Positions 23,001 to 31,856 of a stretch of 34,641 nucleotides of DNA are shown piece after piece (the stretch's first letter is position 1; each line of letters begins with the position of its first letter). The DNA lies in NCBI GenBank assembly GCA_016290665.1, contig JAEEUW010000014.1, forward strand, positions 1-34,641. Direction: 5' to 3'. The notes under the pieces are model-generated. The model ran no database searches and was not told the DNA's origin. It worked only from the letters and a program-made list of their open reading frames with translations. This stretch comes from Clostridiaceae bacterium. GTDB taxonomy: Bacteria > Bacillota > Clostridia > Oscillospirales > Acutalibacteraceae. Made by a program: the position numbers and the translations under genes.

Positions 23001-23552
23001 ATGGACAACGGTGCGAACAGCTATCGCCGCTGGCTCGAGGGCGACGAGAGCGCACTGACCGCGCTGGTGACGGCGTACCGTCCCGGGCTGCGGGCCTATC
23101 TTTGCGGCATCGTGCATGATTGGGCGCTGGCCGACGATCTGACGCAGGAGACCTTTGTCAAGCTCTGCCTCAAAAAGCCGCGCGACAAGGGCACCGCGTC
23201 GTTCAAGACGTGGCTCTATACCATCGGCCGCCGCACGGCGTTCGATTGGCTGCGCAAAGAAAAACGGCTGAAGCGCGTGTCGCTGGACGACTGCTTTGAG
23301 CTGGCCGGCGGCAGCACTCCCGAAACAGAGCTGCTGCGGGCCAGGACGACGGAACGGCTGAACGCGGCGATGGAAACGCTGCAGCCGCAGCACCGGCAGA
23401 TTCTGTATCTCATCTATTTTGAAGACTTCACGCCCGCGCAGGCGGCAAAGATCCTCGGCAAAAGCAGCCACAACGTGTCTGCGCTGCTTTACCGCGCCAA
23501 GGACGCCCTGCGCCGCGCCCTGAACGAGGAGGTTCTTTTCGATGAAAACTGA
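23001..23552 (+). CDS. ECF-type RNA polymerase sigma factor
   Basis: A 183-residue protein of the extracytoplasmic function sigma group. Region 2 (about 18-90) includes AYLCGIVHDWALADDLTQETF, the DDLTQETF core that recognises the -10, and WLYTIGRRTAFDWLR. A linker (95-112) leads to region 4 (about 118-175), with LQPQHRQILYLIYFEDFTPAQ and a helix-turn-helix (AAKILGKSSHNVSALLYRAKDALRR). ATG 23001 follows AAAGGAAGG; the longer track ORF from 22614 is an out-of-context extension. Overlaps the next gene by 11 bp, so the two are translationally coupled. Target promoters cannot be identified here. Confidence 0.92.
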   Translation: MDNGANSYRRWLEGDESALTALVTAYRPGLRAYLCGIVHDWALADDLTQETFVKLCLKKPRDKGTASFKTWLYTIGRRTAFDWLRKEKRLKRVSLDDCFELAGGSTPETELLRARTTERLNAAMETLQPQHRQILYLIYFEDFTPAQAAKILGKSSHNVSALLYRAKDALRRALNEEVLFDEN

Positions 23553-24495
23553 CCGAGAAATGGCCGAAGCCATTCTGCAGGAAGTTCACACGCGCCGCGC
23601 CGCCAGAAAGCGCCGCACTGTTGCGCTCGCCGCGGTCGCAGTCGTTGCGCTCGCGGTGACGGCGGCGGTCGCCGGATGGCAGACGGGGCTGTTTCCGCCC
23701 CGCGCCGGAGGAGACTCGACTCAAATGGCGCTCGACGTCCAGCAGCAGCCGGTTTTGCCCGCGCCGGGAACGTCCGGCGTGCAGCAGCAGGCCGCGCAGG
23801 TGCCGGAACCCTCCGGCGACGGCGCCGCGCAGACGACAAACGGCATCACGACGACCGCCAACCTGACCACGAGCGCCCCGGCGCAGCAGGGACAGGCCGG
23901 CACCACGCAGGGCGCTTCTATGCCAAGCGAAGAGTCCGGCGGCGAAAGCTACGGCGGTCCGGTCGGCGGCGTGCGGATCCCCGCCCTGCCGCGGGACCGC
24001 ACGATTCAATACACCGGCGAAGCCGTCACCGACGAAGAGGCCGCGGCGTATTTCAAAGAGAATACGTGGCTGCAAAGCGCGCTCACCTCGAGCGGGGTGG
24101 ACGCAGGCGGTCTCCGCTTTGCCGAACACGGCTACTGCCACGTCAGCTATGACGGCACAGAGGGGAAGCCCCTTGAGGTGCGGCAGAACTTCCGCGACTA
24201 TCTTGTCTGGAACGGCAGGGGCGACCTGGTCGCCATTGTGACGCTGACGAAGGAAAACGGCGTTCTTTCCGCCACGCCGGCGTTCGGCGGCCCGTGGTTC
24301 GGCGACTACAGCGCCTTCTTGCAGCAGCACCGGGGCGAGGCGCTCGTCTTCGTCTATGCAGGCTGGATAGAGCTGGTCATCACGCCGGACAACCGGGTCT
24401 GCAACCCGCAGGGGACGGACGTCAGCCGGTATCTGGAGGGCATTGAAAACCCGTATGAGATCTTTCGCTGCGACGCGGCGACCTACACGCCATAA
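23542..24495 (+). CDS. single-pass membrane protein, putative anti-sigma factor
   Basis: A 317-residue protein. A short cytosolic part (1-24, MAEAILQEVHTRRAARKRR) is followed by one membrane helix (about 25-45), a Gln/Pro/Thr/Ala-rich linker (about 55-145) and a globular outer domain (about 150-317). It begins inside the sigma-factor gene (ATG 23542, stop at 23550-23552), the usual arrangement for an anti-sigma factor. The cytosolic part lacks the HxxxCxxC zinc motif of the ZAS anti-sigma group and is very short, so the assignment rests on position and topology. It could also be a membrane sensor that regulates the sigma factor in another way. Confidence 0.7.
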   Translation: MKTDREMAEAILQEVHTRRAARKRRTVALAAVAVVALAVTAAVAGWQTGLFPPRAGGDSTQMALDVQQQPVLPAPGTSGVQQQAAQVPEPSGDGAAQTTNGITTTANLTTSAPAQQGQAGTTQGASMPSEESGGESYGGPVGGVRIPALPRDRTIQYTGEAVTDEEAAAYFKENTWLQSALTSSGVDAGGLRFAEHGYCHVSYDGTEGKPLEVRQNFRDYLVWNGRGDLVAIVTLTKENGVLSATPAFGGPWFGDYSAFLQQHRGEALVFVYAGWIELVITPDNRVCNPQGTDVSRYLEGIENPYEIFRCDAATYTP

Positions 24496-24512
24496 ATCAA
24501 AAAGCTCTTTTG

Positions 24513-24538
24513 GTTCCTTTTCTCTCGAGAAAAGGAAC
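24513..24538. repeat. perfect 12-bp palindromic hairpin
   Basis: GTTCCTTTTCTC and its reverse complement are separated by TC. It is followed by a GC-rich stretch and nine A, not by T, so it is not a standard terminator for the gene before it. The surroundings (AAAAAGCTCTTTT before and GCGAGCGC after) suggest a dispersed palindrome. Confidence 0.6.
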
Positions 24539-24580
24539 GCCCGCGCGGCGAGCGCAAAAAAAAAGAACGGAGGGAACACC

Positions 24581-25282
24581 ATGAAACGAAAACTGAAAAC
24601 CGCGCTGCTTGTCGTGCTTTGTATTGCATTGGCAGTCGGCGGCGGATTCGGGTATTACGCGCTGAAAAAAGCGTGGTATCAAACCCACACCTTTCCCGTT
24701 CCCGACAAACCGGACGAGCTGGAAACCGAGCCCTACGTCATAGACTATCTCTTTGACCCGGACAATCTGCAGCAGATGACCGCCGCCGTTGACGATATCT
24801 TTGTCGGGCGCGCGGAAGCGTGCATCGGCACGACATATGAAGACGCGGACCTTCGCCGCGGAAAATGGGTCGGCACCCCCGCGACGCATTACCGGATCAC
24901 GAATCTCGGCAATATCAAGGGGAACCTGCGCACAGACGTGCCGCTGGAGGCGCAAACCTTCGGCGGCGTGCAGATCGGCGGCAAAACAGCCATGGCGCCG
25001 CCGGGCGGCTTTTTGACCGTGGGGCACTGTTACATTCTTCTGATGAGCGCGAATCCGGAGGGCGACCTCTGCTTCGGCCGGAAAGCGGATCTCGGCGCGC
25101 AGATCGACCGGGGAGAGCTGGCCGCCTATTTTGACAGCTTGCAATCGGAAGGAAACCCGACACTGCCGGACGGGGCGTCGCCCGCGCTGCAGACGATCGA
25201 CCGCTATGTGCAGGCGTATCAAAACCGGGACCCTGCCTTTGAAAGAGCCGAGCGCTATCCGTCGAAGTATGAGCAGGACTGA
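24581..25282 (+). CDS. membrane-anchored protein of unknown function
   Basis: A 233-residue protein with an N-terminal membrane anchor (KTALLVVLCIALAVGGGFGYYAL, about 6-28), so most of the chain is outside the cell. The outer domain contains IFVGRAEACIGTTYE, ATHYRITNLGNIKGNLRTDV and FLTVGHCYILLM. This pattern is seen in a group of secreted Firmicute proteins of unknown role; I do not have a name for it. ATG 24581 follows CGGAGGG; the track start at 24443 is inside the previous gene. It lies 85 bp downstream of the putative anti-sigma gene and may belong to the same response (inference). A strong terminator follows. Confidence 0.7.
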   Translation: MKRKLKTALLVVLCIALAVGGGFGYYALKKAWYQTHTFPVPDKPDELETEPYVIDYLFDPDNLQQMTAAVDDIFVGRAEACIGTTYEDADLRRGKWVGTPATHYRITNLGNIKGNLRTDVPLEAQTFGGVQIGGKTAMAPPGGFLTVGHCYILLMSANPEGDLCFGRKADLGAQIDRGELAAYFDSLQSEGNPTLPDGASPALQTIDRYVQAYQNRDPAFERAERYPSKYEQD

Positions 25283-25299
25283 TTGTATCATGATGTTAT

Positions 25300-25346
25300 A
25301 AACCGCAGCGCCTCATGAAAACGAGGTGCTGCGGTTTCTTTTTTTG
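25300..25346 (+). terminator. terminator after the membrane-anchored protein gene
   Basis: AAACCGCAGC-G-CCTC pairs with GAGG-T-GCTGCGGTTT around an eight-base loop, followed by TCTTTTTTT. It starts 17 bp after the stop codon. Confidence 0.88.
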
Positions 25347-25542
25347 CCCTTCCCGGGCGCTTTTCTATTATATATATGTCTGTTTTCCGCATCCGTTCCG
25401 GCAAGCGGCGGCATAGCCTTGTGTCCGCTGCGGTTCCGACGCCCACATTTAGTGAAAAATCCCGGCGCGAACACCCGATATAGTGGTCAAAAATCGGCCG
25501 AAAAAAATCTGCATTTTTCACAAACTTTTTTTCGCAAAATCG

Positions 25543-25571
25543 TTGACATTTCACAAAGACTATGGTATCAT
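25543..25571 (+). promoter_or_regulatory. promoter of the S10-spc ribosomal operon
   Basis: A perfect TTGACA and TATCAT are separated by 17 bp. The predicted start near 25578 leaves a leader of about 320 nt before rpsJ. Confidence 0.82.
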
Positions 25572-25791
25572 ATCGAAGTCTGCGAGTGGGCATAGGTGGG
25601 TATAACTATGCCATCTTGCAACCAAACGATATGCGATGATGCGGGAGGTGGCTGCCCTCTGAGGCAGGGAATTTCCGCGGAGTATGTCCGATTCAAAACC
25701 GGGCGATCAATATGTTGCGCGATCAGCCGCTTCTTGCGTGGGCTCTGCCCAGCGGCCGACAGGCGTAAACTGCGCTTTTTTGGGCGCCATG

Positions 25792-25833
25792 CCGGAAATA
25801 TTGCCTTTCCGGTTTTTCAATGGGAAGGCAGGA
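25792..25833 (+). promoter_or_regulatory. attenuator-like element in the ribosomal operon leader
   Basis: CCGGAAA (25792-25798) pairs with TTTCCGG (25806-25812) followed by five T, resembling an intrinsic terminator. An alternative pairing of TGCCTTTCC (25802-25810) with GGGAAGGCA (about 25822-25830, one G-U) uses the terminator's right arm and would prevent it. The two structures exclude each other. Confidence 0.5.
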
Positions 25834-25900
25834 AACACCCGGACAGGTTGACAAAAATCGCGAATGCCCGCCACACAATTTTTATGGAGGCGAACAATCA

Positions 25901-26212
25901 ATGGCAGTGAAGGAAAAAATCCGTATCAGACTGAAAGGGTATGATCACAACCTGGTCGACAAGGCGGCTGTGATGATCGTGGAAGCTGCGAAGCGCACCA
26001 ACGCGACGGTTTCCGGTCCCATCCCCCTTCCGACAGAGAAGGAAATCGTGACGATCCTGCGCGCGGTACATAAGTACAAGGACAGCCGCGAACAGTTTGA
26101 ACAGAGAACACACAAAAGACTCATTGACATCATCAGACCGACACCCAAGACCGTGGAGGCTCTGACAAATCTTGAAATTCCGGCAAGCGTTGAAATCGAA
26201 ATCAAGAGATAA
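25901..26212 (+). CDS. rpsJ: 30S ribosomal protein S10
   Basis: A 103-residue protein, normal length. Characteristic sequence includes [14 protein letters not shown] at the start, the [17 protein letters not shown] segment and HKRLIDI in the RNA-binding loop. S10 binds the head of the 30S subunit and, as NusE, also takes part in transcription antitermination with NusB. First gene of the S10-spc operon. ATG 25901 follows TGGAGG; the longer track ORF lies in the leader. Confidence 0.98.
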   Translation: MAVKEKIRIRLKGYDHNLVDKAAVMIVEAAKRTNATVSGPIPLPTEKEIVTILRAVHKYKDSREQFEQRTHKRLIDIIRPTPKTVEALTNLEIPASVEIEIKR

Positions 26213-26303
26213 CTGCTCTCTGAACTTCTGATTTATACCCGCACCGCTACCAGAAGGTCACGTTGGCGAAAGGTCCAACCAATAACCAAAGGAGGAAACA
26301 ATC

Positions 26304-26939
26304 ATGAAAAAAGGTCTTATCGGCAGAAAAATCGGCATGACGCAGATCTTCAACGACGCAGGGAACGTTGTCCCCGTCACCGTCGTGGAACTCGGCCCGT
26401 GCGCAGTCGTCCAGAAGAAGACGGTTGAATCCGACGGCTACGACGCCGTTCAGCTCGGCTTCGACGACAAGAAAGTTACCAGAACCACCAAGCCCGAAGC
26501 GGGCCACTTCAAGAAGGCGGACGTCGCCCCGAAGAAGGTCCTCAAGGAGTTCCGTCTCGACGATATCAGCGCGCTGAACGTCGGCGACATCCTCAAGGCT
26601 GATCTGTTCGAAGTCGGCGAAAAGGTCGACGTCGTCGGCACCAGCAAGGGCAAGGGCACCGCAGGCTCCATCAAGCGCTGGAACTTCTCCCGCCTGAAGG
26701 AATCGCACGGTACCGGCCCCGTCGCCAGACACGCCGGCTCCCTGGGCGCCTGCTCCGATCCGTCCCGCGTTTACAAGGGCAAGAAGCTCGCCGGCCACCT
26801 CGGCAGCGAACGCGTCACGATCCAGAATCTGGACGTTGTGAAAATCGACGCGGAAAACAACCTCATCGCGATCAAGGGCGCCATCCCCGGCCCGAAGAAG
26901 GGGATCGTCATGGTCGTCAACAGCGTGAAGAAAGCGTAA
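26304..26939 (+). CDS. rplC: 50S ribosomal protein L3
   Basis: A 211-residue protein, normal length. The N terminus KGLIGRKIGMTQIF is the family hallmark. The long loop that reaches the peptidyl transferase centre includes FSRLKESHGTGPVARHAGSLGAC-type sequence around residues 130-155. L3 is an early 50S assembly protein binding 23S near its 3' end. AAAGGAGG precedes the start, 91 bp after rpsJ. Confidence 0.98.
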   Translation: MKKGLIGRKIGMTQIFNDAGNVVPVTVVELGPCAVVQKKTVESDGYDAVQLGFDDKKVTRTTKPEAGHFKKADVAPKKVLKEFRLDDISALNVGDILKADLFEVGEKVDVVGTSKGKGTAGSIKRWNFSRLKESHGTGPVARHAGSLGACSDPSRVYKGKKLAGHLGSERVTIQNLDVVKIDAENNLIAIKGAIPGPKKGIVMVVNSVKKA

Positions 26940-26957
26940 AGAAAGGAGTTGTTCTGA

Positions 26958-27581
26958 ATGCCTAACGTAACAGTATTCGACGTCAACGGTAACAAAGTGT
27001 CAGAGCTTGCGCTCAACGAAAGCATCTTTTCCATCGAACCGAACGTTTCGGCGATGCATCTGATGGTCAAAGCGTATCTGGCAAATCAGCGTCAGGGCAC
27101 ACAGTCAACCCTGACCCGCTCGGAAGTTTCCGGCGGCGGCAAAAAGCCCTGGAGACAAAAGGGCTCCGGCCGCGCAAGACAAGGCTCCACCAGAGCGCCC
27201 CAGTGGTATCACGGCGGTATCGCCCACGGCCCGAAGCCGAGAGCTTACGGCCTGGCGGTCAACAAGAAGGTCAAGAGACTTGCCATGAAGTCCGCGCTTT
27301 CCTCGAAGGTGCTCGACGGTGAAATGATCGTCCTCGACGAGCTGAAGCTCGACGCGATCAAGACCAAGGAGATCGTCAAGGTGCTCGCCGCGCTGGAAAC
27401 CGGCAAAAAGACCCTCATCGTGCTTCCGGAGAAGGACGACATCATCTACAGAAGCGCAAGAAACATCGCGGGCGTCAAGGTTTCCCTTGTGAACACCCTC
27501 AATGTTTACGACATTCTCAACTGCAACAGCATGATCGTGCTGAAGGATGCGGTTGCCAAGATCGAGGAGGTTTATGCATAA
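26958..27581 (+). CDS. rplD: 50S ribosomal protein L4
   Basis: A 207-residue protein, normal length. The extended loop [15 protein letters not shown] (about residues 56-70) reaches the exit tunnel wall and is where macrolide-related mutations occur in other bacteria. L4 is a known autoregulator of the S10 operon in gamma-proteobacteria; whether it acts on the leader here is unknown. The stop overlaps the rplW start by one base. Confidence 0.98.
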   Translation: MPNVTVFDVNGNKVSELALNESIFSIEPNVSAMHLMVKAYLANQRQGTQSTLTRSEVSGGGKKPWRQKGSGRARQGSTRAPQWYHGGIAHGPKPRAYGLAVNKKVKRLAMKSALSSKVLDGEMIVLDELKLDAIKTKEIVKVLAALETGKKTLIVLPEKDDIIYRSARNIAGVKVSLVNTLNVYDILNCNSMIVLKDAVAKIEEVYA

Positions 27582-27877
27582 TGGCACAGTTCGCACATGA
27601 CATCATCCTCAAGCCCGTCATCACGGAAGAATCCATGACCGGGACCGCGTTCAAGAAATACACCTTCAAGGTGAAGAAGAACGCGAACAAGGCCGAGATC
27701 AAAAAGGCGGTCGAAGAAGTCTTCGGCGTCAAGGTCGCAAAGGTCAACACCATGAACTGCAAAGGTCATCTCAGACGCTACGGCCGCTACGAGGGCTACA
27801 CCCCGTCGTGGAAGAAAGCGATCGTCACCCTGACCGAAGACAGCAAGACGATCGATTTCTTCGACGGTCTGCTCTAA
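27581..27877 (+). CDS. rplW: 50S ribosomal protein L23
   Basis: A 98-residue protein, normal length. [13 protein letters not shown] at the start and [22 protein letters not shown] are family features. L23 lies at the tunnel exit and docks trigger factor and the signal recognition particle. Its ATG uses the last base of the rplD stop, so the two are translationally coupled. Confidence 0.98.
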   Translation: MAQFAHDIILKPVITEESMTGTAFKKYTFKVKKNANKAEIKKAVEEVFGVKVAKVNTMNCKGHLRRYGRYEGYTPSWKKAIVTLTEDSKTIDFFDGLL

Positions 27878-27898
27878 TCCCTTAAACTATTAAATCCA

Positions 27899-27939
27899 AG
27901 TGGTAATGTATGGAGGCCGACATCCTCCGCGAAACCACT
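27899..27939 (+). promoter_or_regulatory. structured spacer hairpin before rplB
   Basis: An outer stem AGTGGT/ACCACT (27899-27904 with 27934-27939) and an inner stem GGAGG/CCTCC (27912-27916 with 27924-27928) occupy the 80-bp rplW-rplB gap, the second-longest internal gap of the operon. The rplB binding site ACAGGAG follows immediately. It may be a processing or translational control site (inference). Confidence 0.45.
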
Positions 27940-27957
27940 GACAGGAGTGTGAATCAA

Positions 27958-28791
27958 ATGTCAATTCGTGTGCTCAAGCCCGTCACGAACGGCACGAGAA
28001 ACATGTCGTATACCGACTACACCGGTCTTTCCAAGAACGGTCCCGAGAGAAGCCTGCTGGCTCCCCTCAACAAAAAGAGCGGCCGCAACAGCTATGGCCG
28101 CATCACGGTTCGCCACCGCGGCGGCGGCAACCGCAGAAAGTATCGCATCATCGATTTCAAGCGCGACAAGTTCGACGTCAAAGCGACCGTCGCCTCGATC
28201 GAATACGACCCCAACCGCTCCGCGCACATCGCGCTGCTGCAGTATGAGGACGGCGAAAAGAGATACATCATCGCGCCCGACGGTCTGAAGGTCGGCGACG
28301 TGGTGGAAGCCGGTCCCGCGGCGGATATCAAGCCGGGCAACGCCCTGCCGCTTGTCAACATCCCCACCGGTACCTTCATCCACAACGTGGAGCTGTATCC
28401 CGGCCGCGGCGGCCAGCTTGCAAGAGCTGCCGGCAACGCCGCTCAGCTGATGGCGAAGGAAGGCGGCTACGCGCTGCTCAGACTTCCCTCCAGCGAGCTT
28501 CGCAAAGTGCCCGAAACCTGCATGGCGACGATCGGCGTCGTTGGCAACACCGACCACGAGAACGTCAAGATCGGCAAGGCCGGCCGTACCCGTCACATGG
28601 GCATCCGTCCGACCGTCCGCGGTTCCGTCATGAACCCGTGCGACCACCCGCACGGCGGCGGCGAAGGCAAATCCCCGATCGGCCGTCCCGGCCCTGTCAC
28701 CCCGTGGGGCAAGCCTGCTCTCGGCTACAAGACTCGTGCGAAGAAGAATCGTTCCGACAAGCTTATCGTGAAGCGTCGCAACGACAAATAA
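27958..28791 (+). CDS. rplB: 50S ribosomal protein L2
   Basis: A 277-residue protein, normal length. Key sequence includes the [12 protein letters not shown] basic segment and the [16 protein letters not shown] region (about 224-239), whose His is needed for peptidyl transferase centre assembly. L2 helps join the subunits and bind tRNA. ATG 27958 is chosen because AGGAGTG precedes it and the product then starts MSIRVLKP as in relatives; the track start 48 bp upstream lies in the spacer hairpin. Confidence 0.98.
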   Translation: MSIRVLKPVTNGTRNMSYTDYTGLSKNGPERSLLAPLNKKSGRNSYGRITVRHRGGGNRRKYRIIDFKRDKFDVKATVASIEYDPNRSAHIALLQYEDGEKRYIIAPDGLKVGDVVEAGPAADIKPGNALPLVNIPTGTFIHNVELYPGRGGQLARAAGNAAQLMAKEGGYALLRLPSSELRKVPETCMATIGVVGNTDHENVKIGKAGRTRHMGIRPTVRGSVMNPCDHPHGGGEGKSPIGRPGPVTPWGKPALGYKTRAKKNRSDKLIVKRRNDK

Positions 28792-28816
28792 CGGTCGATG
28801 AAAGGAGCTATGAATC

Positions 28817-29098
28817 ATGAGCAGAAGCACTAAAAAAGGACCCTTCGTGCAGGAAAGACTGTATGACAGAGTCGTGAAAATGAATGAAAAGGGCGAAAAG
28901 ATCGTCCTGAAGACCTGGAGCCGCAGCTCCACGATCTTCCCCGAATTCGTCGGCCACACCTTCGCCGTGCACGACGGACGCAAGCACGTCCCCGTGTATA
29001 TCACGGAAGACATGGTCGGCCACAAGCTCGGTGAATTCGCGCCGACCCGCACCTTCCGCGGCCACGCCGGCTCGAAGACCTCGAACAACGGTAAGTAA
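28817..29098 (+). CDS. rpsS: 30S ribosomal protein S19
   Basis: A 93-residue protein, normal length. [17 protein letters not shown] at the start and [15 protein letters not shown] in the middle are diagnostic. S19 works with S13 in the 30S head near the A and P site tRNAs. AAAGGAG lies upstream. It follows rplB by 25 bp. Confidence 0.98.
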   Translation: MSRSTKKGPFVQERLYDRVVKMNEKGEKIVLKTWSRSSTIFPEFVGHTFAVHDGRKHVPVYITEDMVGHKLGEFAPTRTFRGHAGSKTSNNGK

Positions 29099-29118
29099 GT
29101 CGAAAGGAGTGTATTGAA

Positions 29119-29451
29119 ATGGAAGCAACCGCAAAAGTTACTTTTGTGCGCATTGCACCGCGCAAGGTGAAGATCGTTCTCGATCTGATCCGGAACCAGC
29201 CGGCCGACAAGGCCGCCGCGATCCTCAAGTACACGCCGAAGGCTGCGTGCGAGGTCGTTGCAAAGCTGCTGAAATCCGCTGTTGCCAACGCGGAAAACAA
29301 AGATATGGACACGTCCCGCCTGTACGTTGCGGAATGCTACGTCGGCCAGGGCCCGACCCTCAAGCGGATCCGTCCGCGCGCCCAGGGCCGTGCGAACCGT
29401 ATCAACAAGAAGACATCTCACATCACCCTTGTTCTCAAGGAAGCGGAATAA
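29119..29451 (+). CDS. rplV: 50S ribosomal protein L22
   Basis: A 110-residue protein, normal length. The segment [22 protein letters not shown] at the start and the beta-hairpin [17 protein letters not shown] that lines the exit tunnel are family features. The hairpin tip is a site of macrolide resistance mutations in other species. AAAGGAG lies ahead of the start. 20-bp gap after rpsS. Confidence 0.98.
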   Translation: MEATAKVTFVRIAPRKVKIVLDLIRNQPADKAAAILKYTPKAACEVVAKLLKSAVANAENKDMDTSRLYVAECYVGQGPTLKRIRPRAQGRANRINKKTSHITLVLKEAE

Positions 29452-29470
29452 TTAAGGAGGAGGTTAAACA

Positions 29471-30184
29471 ATGGGCCAGAAAGTCAATCCTAACGGCTTA
29501 AGAGTCGGTGTTATCAAAGACTGGGAATCTCGTTGGTATGCAAAGAAGCATGACTTCGGCGACACCCTCGTGGAAGATTATGAGCTTCGTGAGTATCTCC
29601 TTAAAACACTCGCTCCCGCCGGCGTACCCAAAGTTGAGATCGAACGTGACGCCAAGCGCGTTCGCATCAATATCCACGTTGCGAAGCCCGGTATGGTGAT
29701 CGGTCGCGGCGGCGCCGAGATCGAAAAGCTGAAAGCCACCCTCGAAAAGAAGGTCGGCAAAGCGGTTTCGCTCAACATCATCGAGATCAAGAACCCCGAC
29801 GTCAACGCGCAGCTCGTTGCCGAAAGCATCGCGGGTCAGCTCGAACGCAGAATTTCCTTCCGCCGCGCACTCAAGCAGTCCATCGGCCGCGCCATGAAAA
29901 TGGGCGCCAAGGGCATCAAGTGCCAGGCGTCCGGCCGTCTGGGCGGCGCCGAAATCGCGAGAAGTGAAACGTACAAAGAGGGAACGATTCCCCTTCAGAC
30001 GATCCGTGCCGACATCGACTACGGTTTCGCTGAAGCCAAAACCACCTACGGACGCATCGGCGTCAAGGTCTGGATCTATGCAGGCGAAGTGCTTCAGGTT
30101 TCCAACAACGAAAACCGCCGCCGTCCGGACCGCCGTCGTCCCAGACAGCGCAGAGAAGATCGTCGGGAAGGAGGCAACAAATAA
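29471..30184 (+). CDS. rpsC: 30S ribosomal protein S3
   Basis: A 237-residue protein. [17 protein letters not shown] opens the chain, and the KH-type domain contains [12 protein letters not shown] with the GxxG loop. The C terminus carries an Arg/Asp-rich tail ([17 protein letters not shown]) beyond the common core, which lengthens it slightly. S3 forms part of the mRNA entry helicase with S4 and S5. The stop overlaps the rplP start by one base. Confidence 0.98.
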   Translation: MGQKVNPNGLRVGVIKDWESRWYAKKHDFGDTLVEDYELREYLLKTLAPAGVPKVEIERDAKRVRINIHVAKPGMVIGRGGAEIEKLKATLEKKVGKAVSLNIIEIKNPDVNAQLVAESIAGQLERRISFRRALKQSIGRAMKMGAKGIKCQASGRLGGAEIARSETYKEGTIPLQTIRADIDYGFAEAKTTYGRIGVKVWIYAGEVLQVSNNENRRRPDRRRPRQRREDRREGGNK

Positions 30185-30618
30185 TGTTATTACCGAAGCG
30201 TGTCAAACGTCGTAAAGTGCAGCGCGGCCGTCTGAAAGGCACAGCGCATAAGGGCAACCAGGTCACCTACGGTGATTACGGTCTTGTCGCCCTCGAACCC
30301 GCGTGGATCACCTCCAGACAGATCGAGGCGGCCCGTATCGCCATGACCCGCTGCATCAAGCGCGGCGGTCAGGTCTGGATCAAGATCTTCCCCGATAAGC
30401 CCATCACGCAAAAGCCGGCAGAGACCCGCATGGGTTCCGGTAAAGGCTCGCCCGAATACTGGGTGGCCGTTGTCAAACCGGGCCGTGTGATGTTTGAAAT
30501 CGCAGGCGTCGACGAAGCGCTTGCCCGTGAGGCGATGCGGCTTGCCGCAAACAAACTGCCGATCAAGTGCAAGTTCGCGACGAAAGCAGATCAGACAAAG
30601 GAAGGTGAACAGTCATGA
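30184..30618 (+). CDS. rplP: 50S ribosomal protein L16
   Basis: A 144-residue protein, normal length. [18 protein letters not shown] opens the chain and [19 protein letters not shown] is the conserved middle. L16 contacts the A-site tRNA and organises the 50S core. Start and stop are both overlapped by neighbours (1 bp with rpsC, ATGA with rpmC). Confidence 0.98.
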   Translation: MLLPKRVKRRKVQRGRLKGTAHKGNQVTYGDYGLVALEPAWITSRQIEAARIAMTRCIKRGGQVWIKIFPDKPITQKPAETRMGSGKGSPEYWVAVVKPGRVMFEIAGVDEALAREAMRLAANKLPIKCKFATKADQTKEGEQS

Positions 30619-30818
30619 AAGCTAGCGAAATCAGAAAACTGTCCGCCGCAGAGATGGACGAAAAGCTCGCAGAGCTGAAGAAGGAGCTTTTCAATCTTCG
30701 CTTCCAGCAGGCTGTGAATCAGCTGGATAACCCGATGAGAATCAACGCAGTGAAAAAGGATATCGCCCGGATCAAGACCGTTCAGCGCGACATCGAGCTT
30801 CACGGCGCAAATTCCTGA
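30615..30818 (+). CDS. rpmC: 50S ribosomal protein L29
   Basis: A 67-residue two-helix protein, normal length. Family features are [14 protein letters not shown] and QLDNPMRI. It lies near the tunnel exit with L23. Coupled to rplP by an ATGA overlap. Confidence 0.97.
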   Translation: MKASEIRKLSAAEMDEKLAELKKELFNLRFQQAVNQLDNPMRINAVKKDIARIKTVQRDIELHGANS

Positions 30819-30839
30819 GGAAAGGGAGGTACATGACAG

Positions 30840-31094
30840 ATGGAAAGAAACCTTCGTAAAACACAGGTTGGTATCGTGACGAGCGACAAGATGGAAAAGA
30901 CCGTCGTCGTGACGATCAAGGATAAGGTCCGTCACCCGCTTTACAAGAAGATCGTGAACCGCACCGTCAAGGTGAAGGCGCATGACGAAAAGAACGAATG
31001 CGGCATTGGCGACCGTGTGCTGATTATGGAAACCCGCCCCCTCTCCAAAGACAAGAGATGGCGCGTGGTCGAGATTATTGAGAAAGCCAAATAA
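30840..31094 (+). CDS. rpsQ: 30S ribosomal protein S17
   Basis: An 84-residue protein, normal length. [19 protein letters not shown] at the start and [16 protein letters not shown] at the end are diagnostic OB-fold sequence. It binds the 5' domain of 16S rRNA. GGGAGG precedes the start at 30840; an ATG seven bases earlier is out of frame. Confidence 0.98.
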   Translation: MERNLRKTQVGIVTSDKMEKTVVVTIKDKVRHPLYKKIVNRTVKVKAHDEKNECGIGDRVLIMETRPLSKDKRWRVVEIIEKAK

Positions 31095-31124
31095 TTTGGT
31101 GCAGCTTAAAGGAGGCCAAATACA

Positions 31125-31493
31125 ATGATTCAACAGCAGAGTTATCTGAAAGTTGCCGACAACACCGGCGCGAAGGAACTGATGTGCATTCGCGTACTGG
31201 GCGGCACCGGAAGAAGATATGCGAATATCGGTGACGTCATTGTTGCTTCTGTCAAGAAGGCAGCACCGGGTGGCGTCGTGAAAAAAGGCGAAGTCGTCAA
31301 GGCGGTCATCGTCCGCTCCGCGACAGGCGTTCGCCGCGATGACGGAACATATATCCGTTTCGATGAAAACGCAGCCGTTATCATCAGAGATGACAAAAAC
31401 CCCAGAGGTACCCGTATCTTTGGACCGGTTGCGAGAGAGCTTCGTGAGAAGGACTATCTGAAGATCCTCTCCCTTGCTCCCGAAGTACTTTAA
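31125..31493 (+). CDS. rplN: 50S ribosomal protein L14
   Basis: A 122-residue protein, normal length. [19 protein letters not shown] and the [20 protein letters not shown] segment are diagnostic. L14 forms bridges to the 30S subunit and is where the silencing factor RsfS binds in other bacteria. AAAGGAGG precedes the start. Confidence 0.98.
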   Translation: MIQQQSYLKVADNTGAKELMCIRVLGGTGRRYANIGDVIVASVKKAAPGGVVKKGEVVKAVIVRSATGVRRDDGTYIRFDENAAVIIRDDKNPRGTRIFGPVARELREKDYLKILSLAPEVL

Positions 31494-31505
31494 GGAGGTG
31501 TCACG

Positions 31506-31841
31506 ATGAGTAAGGTTCACGTGAAAACAGGCGACCAGGTCGTTGTCATCAACGGCAAAGATCGTGGCGCCAGAGGCAAGGTCCTGCAGGTCAGCCCGAG
31601 CGAGGGCAAAGTGATCGTGGAAGGGATCAATGTTGTATCCAAGCATGTCAAGCCCCGCAAGATGGGTGAGCCGGGCGGCATCATCAAGGCGGAAAGCGCC
31701 CTGTATGCCTCGAAGGTTCAGCTGATCTGCCCCAAATGCGGCAGACCGACCCGCGTCGGCCACGTGATCGTGGAAGAAAAGGGCGGACAGAAGAAGATGC
31801 GCGTCTGCAAAAAAGCGGACTGCGGCGCAAAGTTTGAATAA
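31506..31841 (+). CDS. rplX: 50S ribosomal protein L24, cysteine-bearing form
   Basis: A 111-residue protein. The KOW motif (GDQVVVINGKDRGARGKV) opens the chain. The C-terminal part has CPKCGRPTRVG and a later CKKADC, a four-cysteine arrangement that could bind zinc, as seen in many Clostridia. L24 starts 50S assembly. AGGAGG precedes ATG 31506. Confidence 0.97.
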   Translation: MSKVHVKTGDQVVVINGKDRGARGKVLQVSPSEGKVIVEGINVVSKHVKPRKMGEPGGIIKAESALYASKVQLICPKCGRPTRVGHVIVEEKGGQKKMRVCKKADCGAKFE

Positions 31842-31856
31842 GGGAGGCACATGACG

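Larger units (their letters stand above)
25283..25900. other. intergenic region and leader before the ribosomal operon
   Basis: Holds the terminator of the preceding gene (25300-25346), about 190 bp of mixed sequence with no recognised gene, the ribosomal operon promoter (25543-25571) and a roughly 320-nt transcribed leader. The leader includes a 7-bp hairpin GGCATAG/CTATGCC near its 5' end and the terminator-like hairpin at 25792-25817. ORFs of the track here are not supported by binding sites or family resemblance. Confidence 0.7.
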
